Shown one piece after another: positions 60,771 to 64,000 of a stretch of 64,000 bases of DNA. The position numbers and the translations under genes are program-made. How positions within the stretch are numbered: position 1 is the stretch's first letter; each line of letters opens with the position of its first letter. Source of the stretch: Nitrosotalea devaniterrae. GTDB lineage: Archaea > Thermoproteota > Nitrososphaeria > Nitrososphaerales > Nitrosopumilaceae. The stretch lies in assembly GCA_900065925.1 (NCBI GenBank), contig LN890280.1:1-64000 (forward strand). The letters are read 5' to 3'. Under the pieces are notes generated by a model. That model searched no databases. It was not told the DNA's origin and saw only the letters and a program-made list of their open reading frames with translations.

Positions 60771-61925
60771 TTGGAATTAACAAAAGAAGAAGAGAATGCA
60801 CTAGATGGAAAGCAAGGAGATACACTTGCACTTGCATATAGAACTCTTGTAGCAATTGGAGAAGCATCCGGTGCTGATAGATTAATTCCAATAGAATGGG
60901 CGCATCTGTCTGGAGTTAATTATAATACAATAGGGGATGCAGGAAAAGAATTTCTCTCACACCTAAGTCAAGATGCTAAATTCAAAGTAAAAACAACAGT
61001 TAATCCAATGGGATTTGATTTTGATTCCGTTTCACGCTATAATCTTGATGACAACTTTATTGAGAGTCAACGCAGCATAAAAAATTCGTATGAAAAAATG
61101 GGAGCCATTCCGTCATATTCTTGTATTCCGTATGAAATCTTTGATGTTCCAAAACAAGGAACTCATGTATCTTTTGCAGAAAGTAATGCTGCAATCTATG
61201 CAAATTCATTTTCTGGACTCAAGACAAACAAAGAAGGTGCATTCAGTGCCCTTGCAAGTGCAATAACGGGCAAAAGTCCATGCTCTGATCTAAGAGATGA
61301 TGATGTAAGAAAGCCGAACCTGACAATTCGCATGAAGATAGAGTCTCGTGATGAATTGACATATGGAATGCTTGGATACTTTGCAGGAAAAGTTGCAGGC
61401 AGCTCAGTTGCCTTGTCTGGCGTAAATGATCTTGATAGGCGAAGCTGCAAGTCTTTGTGTGCAGGTATGGGTACTTCGGGAGCCTGTGGCATGTTTACAT
61501 TCGGGGAAGAAGAGGGGGAAAAAATTGATTTTGATAAAAATGAGATGCAAAAAATTCATGACGAACTCAATACTTCTGAGAGTGGGGACTTGATTACACT
61601 TGGTAGTCCTCAACTTGGTCTTGAAGAGATTGGTGATCTGGCCTCAATGCTAAAGGGAAGATCATTTCAAAAACGCTGTATGGTATTCTGTCCTAGTGCA
61701 ATCAAGGGGCAGATACGAAACCTAGGTTATGCAAATGAGATAGAACGGGCTGGAGGAGAATTGTTGTTTGACTGCTGTACCTGTCTGTCTCCTCTGGTTG
61801 ATAACAAGGAAGTAGATTCTGTTATTACAAATAGTGTAAAGGGTGCATACTATCTGAAGACTTCAAACAATGTTGATGTAAATCTGAAGAGTTTGAAAAG
61901 AATAGTGCAAGAGGAAACAAGATGA
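60771..61925 (+). CDS. Aconitase X large subunit (mevalonate 5-phosphate dehydratase)
   Basis: 384-residue catalytic subunit of the AcnX (DUF521) family. It has IPIEWAHLSGVNYNTIG at the N-terminus and conserved cysteines for the Fe-S cluster (SYSCIPYE, DLRDDD region, and DCCTCLSP). In archaea this pair dehydrates mevalonate 5-phosphate in the alternative mevalonate pathway for isoprenoid lipids. TTG start at 60771. The small-subunit gene overlaps its end. Confidence 0.9.
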   Translation: MELTKEEENALDGKQGDTLALAYRTLVAIGEASGADRLIPIEWAHLSGVNYNTIGDAGKEFLSHLSQDAKFKVKTTVNPMGFDFDSVSRYNLDDNFIESQRSIKNSYEKMGAIPSYSCIPYEIFDVPKQGTHVSFAESNAAIYANSFSGLKTNKEGAFSALASAITGKSPCSDLRDDDVRKPNLTIRMKIESRDELTYGMLGYFAGKVAGSSVALSGVNDLDRRSCKSLCAGMGTSGACGMFTFGEEEGEKIDFDKNEMQKIHDELNTSESGDLITLGSPQLGLEEIGDLASMLKGRSFQKRCMVFCPSAIKGQIRNLGYANEIERAGGELLFDCCTCLSPLVDNKEVDSVITNSVKGAYYLKTSNNVDVNLKSLKRIVQEETR

Positions 61926-62305
61926 ATGTCAAAGTAATCGTGCGAGGAAACGCAAAGGGATCGTTACTCATAGCTAAAAGCCCAATAAACTTTCTTGGTG
62001 GAATTGATAAGAAAACAGGAATAGTGCATGACAAAAAACATGATCTCTTTGGAAAATCAGTTGGTGGTAAAATTCTTGCATTTCCTTTTGGGGTGGGCAG
62101 TAGTGTTGGGGCTTATACTCTATACTCTTTAAAATATAACAACTGTGCACCGCTTGCCATGATCTGTCTAAAGGCTGACTTGACAACAGCATCTGGATGT
62201 GCAATATCTAATATTCCTCTAGTCATTGCAAGCAAAGATGATTATGATCTACTGCAAGAAAACAAGGAAATAACACTTGATGCAGTTGATGGAAAAATTC
62301 TATAG
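61922..62305 (+). CDS. Aconitase X small subunit (swivel domain)
   Basis: 127-residue DUF126 swivel subunit that completes the AcnX enzyme with the large subunit just upstream (4-bp overlap). The motif VIVRGNAKGSLLIAKSPINF, then FPFGVGSSVGAYTLYSLK, is characteristic. Paired with the large subunit for mevalonate 5-phosphate dehydration. Confidence 0.9.
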   Translation: MNVKVIVRGNAKGSLLIAKSPINFLGGIDKKTGIVHDKKHDLFGKSVGGKILAFPFGVGSSVGAYTLYSLKYNNCAPLAMICLKADLTTASGCAISNIPLVIASKDDYDLLQENKEITLDAVDGKIL

Positions 62306-62899
62306 CTCTAATCTCTTGATTTTTCCATTTGGTTCTATTTCTTTGAATACAATTCCCTCAAATTTTAAAATTTTTACACTTTTTTGTTTCCAATAATTAA
62401 AAGGAGCTCCTGCTTTTTCACATGTATGGCTAAGAAACTCTTCCTCATTCCATTCGTATTCTACAGGAACTTGGGGAAGAAGTAAACCTGCTCCAAACTC
62501 CCATTTTACAATAAGGCCATCTCTACCTATCTTTATCATTCCTGGATATTCAGCTGGATCTTTGACCTTGATCTCAACTGGTGGGGTAAGGACAGTTACC
62601 TCAAATGTAATCTCACTCAATTCCTCAAATCTTACGGGTGGAAAACGTGGATCCTCTGTAGATGACGCAATGGCTGCATCTAAAAGAGATTCATGTAATA
62701 TTCTATCAGGGGTTGGAAATCCTATACAACCTCTTAGATCTTCTTTTTTGTTTAGCGTAACAAATACTCCTGACTTGTATGAAAACCTGGATTTGATCTC
62801 CTTTGATAATTCTATTTTCTTTCTTTCTTTGAGATATTCTGTAACAACTAGACGTGCAGTTTTTACCAATGTTTGACCATCATCATCTGATAAAATCAA
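62300..62899 (-). CDS. AMMECR1-domain protein
   Basis: 199 residues. The AMMECR1 domain is recognised by FVTLNKKEDLRGCIGFP (LRGCIG is the hallmark) and by EVTVLTPPVEI and DGLIVKW later on. Members are ubiquitous in archaea and eukaryotes and are suspected RNA-related. TTG start at 62899, directly overlapping the Mut7-C stop by 4 bp. Confidence 0.92.
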   Translation of the reverse strand: MILSDDDGQTLVKTARLVVTEYLKERKKIELSKEIKSRFSYKSGVFVTLNKKEDLRGCIGFPTPDRILHESLLDAAIASSTEDPRFPPVRFEELSEITFEVTVLTPPVEIKVKDPAEYPGMIKIGRDGLIVKWEFGAGLLLPQVPVEYEWNEEEFLSHTCEKAGAPFNYWKQKSVKILKFEGIVFKEIEPNGKIKRLEL

Positions 62900-63384
62900 T
62901 TCATCATATCATTTAGCTTTGTTGCAAATTCTCGCAGTTTTTCAAAATGAGTTCCTTCCCAGTAAATTTTTTTACAAGAATCACACATCCAAAACTTTTT
63001 CTCTCGTTCTAGTACTCCCTCTGGGATTTTTCCTATGATTCGATACTTTTCAACTGATTGTAAACTCCCATTACAGGAAATACAGCGAGAATTGTTTGTA
63101 TCCATCATAAATCTATCAAGCTTAATTTTTGCATTTATCTGCATAATTTGTTCAGATTCATCACTTCCCCTGATGAGAACAAAACCAATGTCCTGTTTTT
63201 CTGCATTTTTAGTAAGTTGTTCATCCTTTGTCAAAATTATACGCTTTTCATTTTTTGCTATTAAAATCAATTTATCGTCCTCAATTGAGGAAAAATATTT
63301 TGAATCATATCCGAGAATTCTTAATTTCTTTGCTAAATTGCCCAGCATTGAATCTACTACAAAAATTGGTTTGTATGTACTCAA
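62896..63384 (-). CDS. Mut7-C RNase-domain protein (DUF82)
   Basis: 162 residues of the Mut7-C/PIN-like fold: VVDSMLGNLAKKLRILGYDS at the N-terminus with acidic metal ligands, and a C-terminal zinc ribbon (CISCNG ... CDSC). Archaeal members form predicted ribonucleases. Start TTG at 63384. In an operon between the NFACT and AMMECR1 genes. Confidence 0.9.
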   Translation of the reverse strand: MSTYKPIFVVDSMLGNLAKKLRILGYDSKYFSSIEDDKLILIAKNEKRIILTKDEQLTKNAEKQDIGFVLIRGSDESEQIMQINAKIKLDRFMMDTNNSRCISCNGSLQSVEKYRIIGKIPEGVLEREKKFWMCDSCKKIYWEGTHFEKLREFATKLNDMMN

Positions 63385-64000
63385 TCGTATGCCTCTCCGT
63401 GACCAGATTCTACTATGTGGCTATCTCCAGCAGGAAGCATTCTTATAAAATCATCCATGGAAATTGCTTTTACTATTTCTTCCTTCTCTTTGAATTTCAT
63501 GAATTCTAATTTTACTTTTCTTGCCATCTCAGTCATGTCTACACCTGATGGTTCTATTGTTACAAAATAGATGCAGTGCTTTTTGATTGCAGATGGCGTT
63601 CCACACATCAATAGATAACTTTCATCTTTTTCATATAGGCCAATTGCCAACTGTAGCGTGGATACCTGTACAAAATTTCTAGATCCCTCAATGACAAATG
63701 ATCCCTTTGCAATGAACTGTCCACTTGGAGCCGCAGTCTTGACCTGGTCTGGCTTTATCCAGTATGCGTTTAATCCATACACTCCTGCTCTCCACGCTCT
63801 GCTAAAACACACAGTTGCCTGCGATACTTCTTTTACACTGGAAAGATCATTTTCTGTACTTTCCCTTAGAAGGAAAAATGGCGATCCCACAATCTCTGCA
63901 TGAAACACCATATCATTTTTGTTAAGATGTTTTCTTATTACAGCTGAATTTGAAGATGCATCACGTCCTCCTATTGCTAGGTGGCCATCTGAGGTGATAA
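63381..64000 (-). CDS. NFACT/RqcH protein, 3' part only
   Basis: Partial gene: the frame is open to the window edge, beyond the methionine at 63911. The upstream codons spell TSDGHLAIGGRDASSN and the protein continues MVFHAEIVGSPFFLL, VCFSRAWRAGVYGL and GQFIAKGSFVIEGSRNF, the NFACT-R domain of the RqcH/Rqc2 ribosome quality-control family. The N-terminal NFACT and coiled-coil parts lie outside. It leads a tight run with Mut7-C and AMMECR1, consistent with RNA or translation surveillance. Confidence 0.9.
   Translation of the reverse strand, partial: ITSDGHLAIGGRDASSNSAVIRKHLNKNDMVFHAEIVGSPFFLLRESTENDLSSVKEVSQATVCFSRAWRAGVYGLNAYWIKPDQVKTAAPSGQFIAKGSFVIEGSRNFVQVSTLQLAIGLYEKDESYLLMCGTPSAIKKHCIYFVTIEPSGVDMTEMARKVKLEFMKFKEKEEIVKAISMDDFIRMLPAGDSHIVESGHGEAYD

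Noticed and set aside
63381-63911. Complete 176-aa gene starting at 63911
   Set aside because: The frame continues without a stop to 64000 with recognisable NFACT-R sequence, so the gene is truncated by the window.
1-64000. CRISPR array, insertion sequence or prophage
   Set aside because: No evenly spaced repeats, transposase or phage genes were seen on either strand.

Overview
The window looks like an ammonia-oxidising archaeon of the Nitrososphaerota (Thaumarchaeota), probably a low-GC group I.1a lineage such as the Nitrosopumilales or Nitrosotalea-like archaea. It carries archaeal information-processing genes (Cdc6/Orc1, PolD large subunit, GINS, thermosome, TFB) together with an ESCRT-III/CdvB division protein. 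It also carries ether-lipid GGGP synthase, an aconitase-X pair of the archaeal mevalonate route, archaeosine-precursor genes and an enoyl-CoA hydratase of the hydroxypropionate/hydroxybutyrate type. Many genes start at TTG or GTG about 25 bases downstream of a TATA box, which indicates mostly leaderless transcripts. The genus is inference; no 16S or amoA gene is present. I see no insertion sequence, prophage or CRISPR array.

Layout. 1-2.3 kb: cdc6 and an intergenic replication origin with canonical archaeal origin recognition boxes, then two small DNA-binding genes. 2.4-13.8 kb: membrane-tethered winged-helix protein, GGGP synthase, PolD DP2, glyA, thermosome, glutamine synthetase, GINS and an AN1 zinc finger. 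13.9-25 kb: SDR and flavoprotein pair, tRNA-Pro, an XPD-like helicase, a PLP enzyme fused to a rhodanese domain, and a minus-strand RNA-processing run (ThpR, CCA enzyme, kinase, CDF transporter, AlkA-like glycosylase). 25-31 kb: a UPF0200/UPF0201 pair, then Sir2, RNase Z, TrmG10 and PRPP synthetase. 31-41 kb: corrinoid-binding protein with a palindromic operator, phosphatase, hemerythrin, CARF-HTH regulator, TFB, a zinc-finger microprotein, CdvB, an MFS transporter and a coiled-coil repeat protein. 41-46.6 kb: a broken TRAM gene, winged-helix and membrane sensor genes, and a six-bladed NHL surface protein. 46.7-49 kb: preQ0 genes (QueE, FolE, QueC). 49-54.9 kb: transporter, enoyl-CoA hydratase, homoserine kinase, GPN GTPase, flippase-like protein and SDR. 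55-60 kb: glycosyltransferase, a THUMP protein resembling ThiI with a destroyed PP-loop, and assimilatory sulfate reduction (APS reductase, ATP sulfurylase). 60-64 kb: endonuclease III, the aconitase-X pair, AMMECR1, Mut7-C and the end of an NFACT/RqcH gene that runs off the window.

How it fits together. Replication and division genes (Cdc6, oriC, PolD, GINS, TFB, CdvB) lie in one 37-kb origin-proximal block. The most promising undescribed items are intergenic. Four structured RNAs are each closed by a long perfect or near-perfect stem (26958-27045, 35591-35678, 39300-39477, 54887-54951), and three of them have a TATA box at the right distance to start transcription at or close to the first base of the structure. 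Other leads are the ThiI-like protein without a PP-loop beside the sulfate-assimilation genes, the cysteine-synthase-like/rhodanese fusion, the CARF regulator with its own operator, and the decayed TRAM gene.
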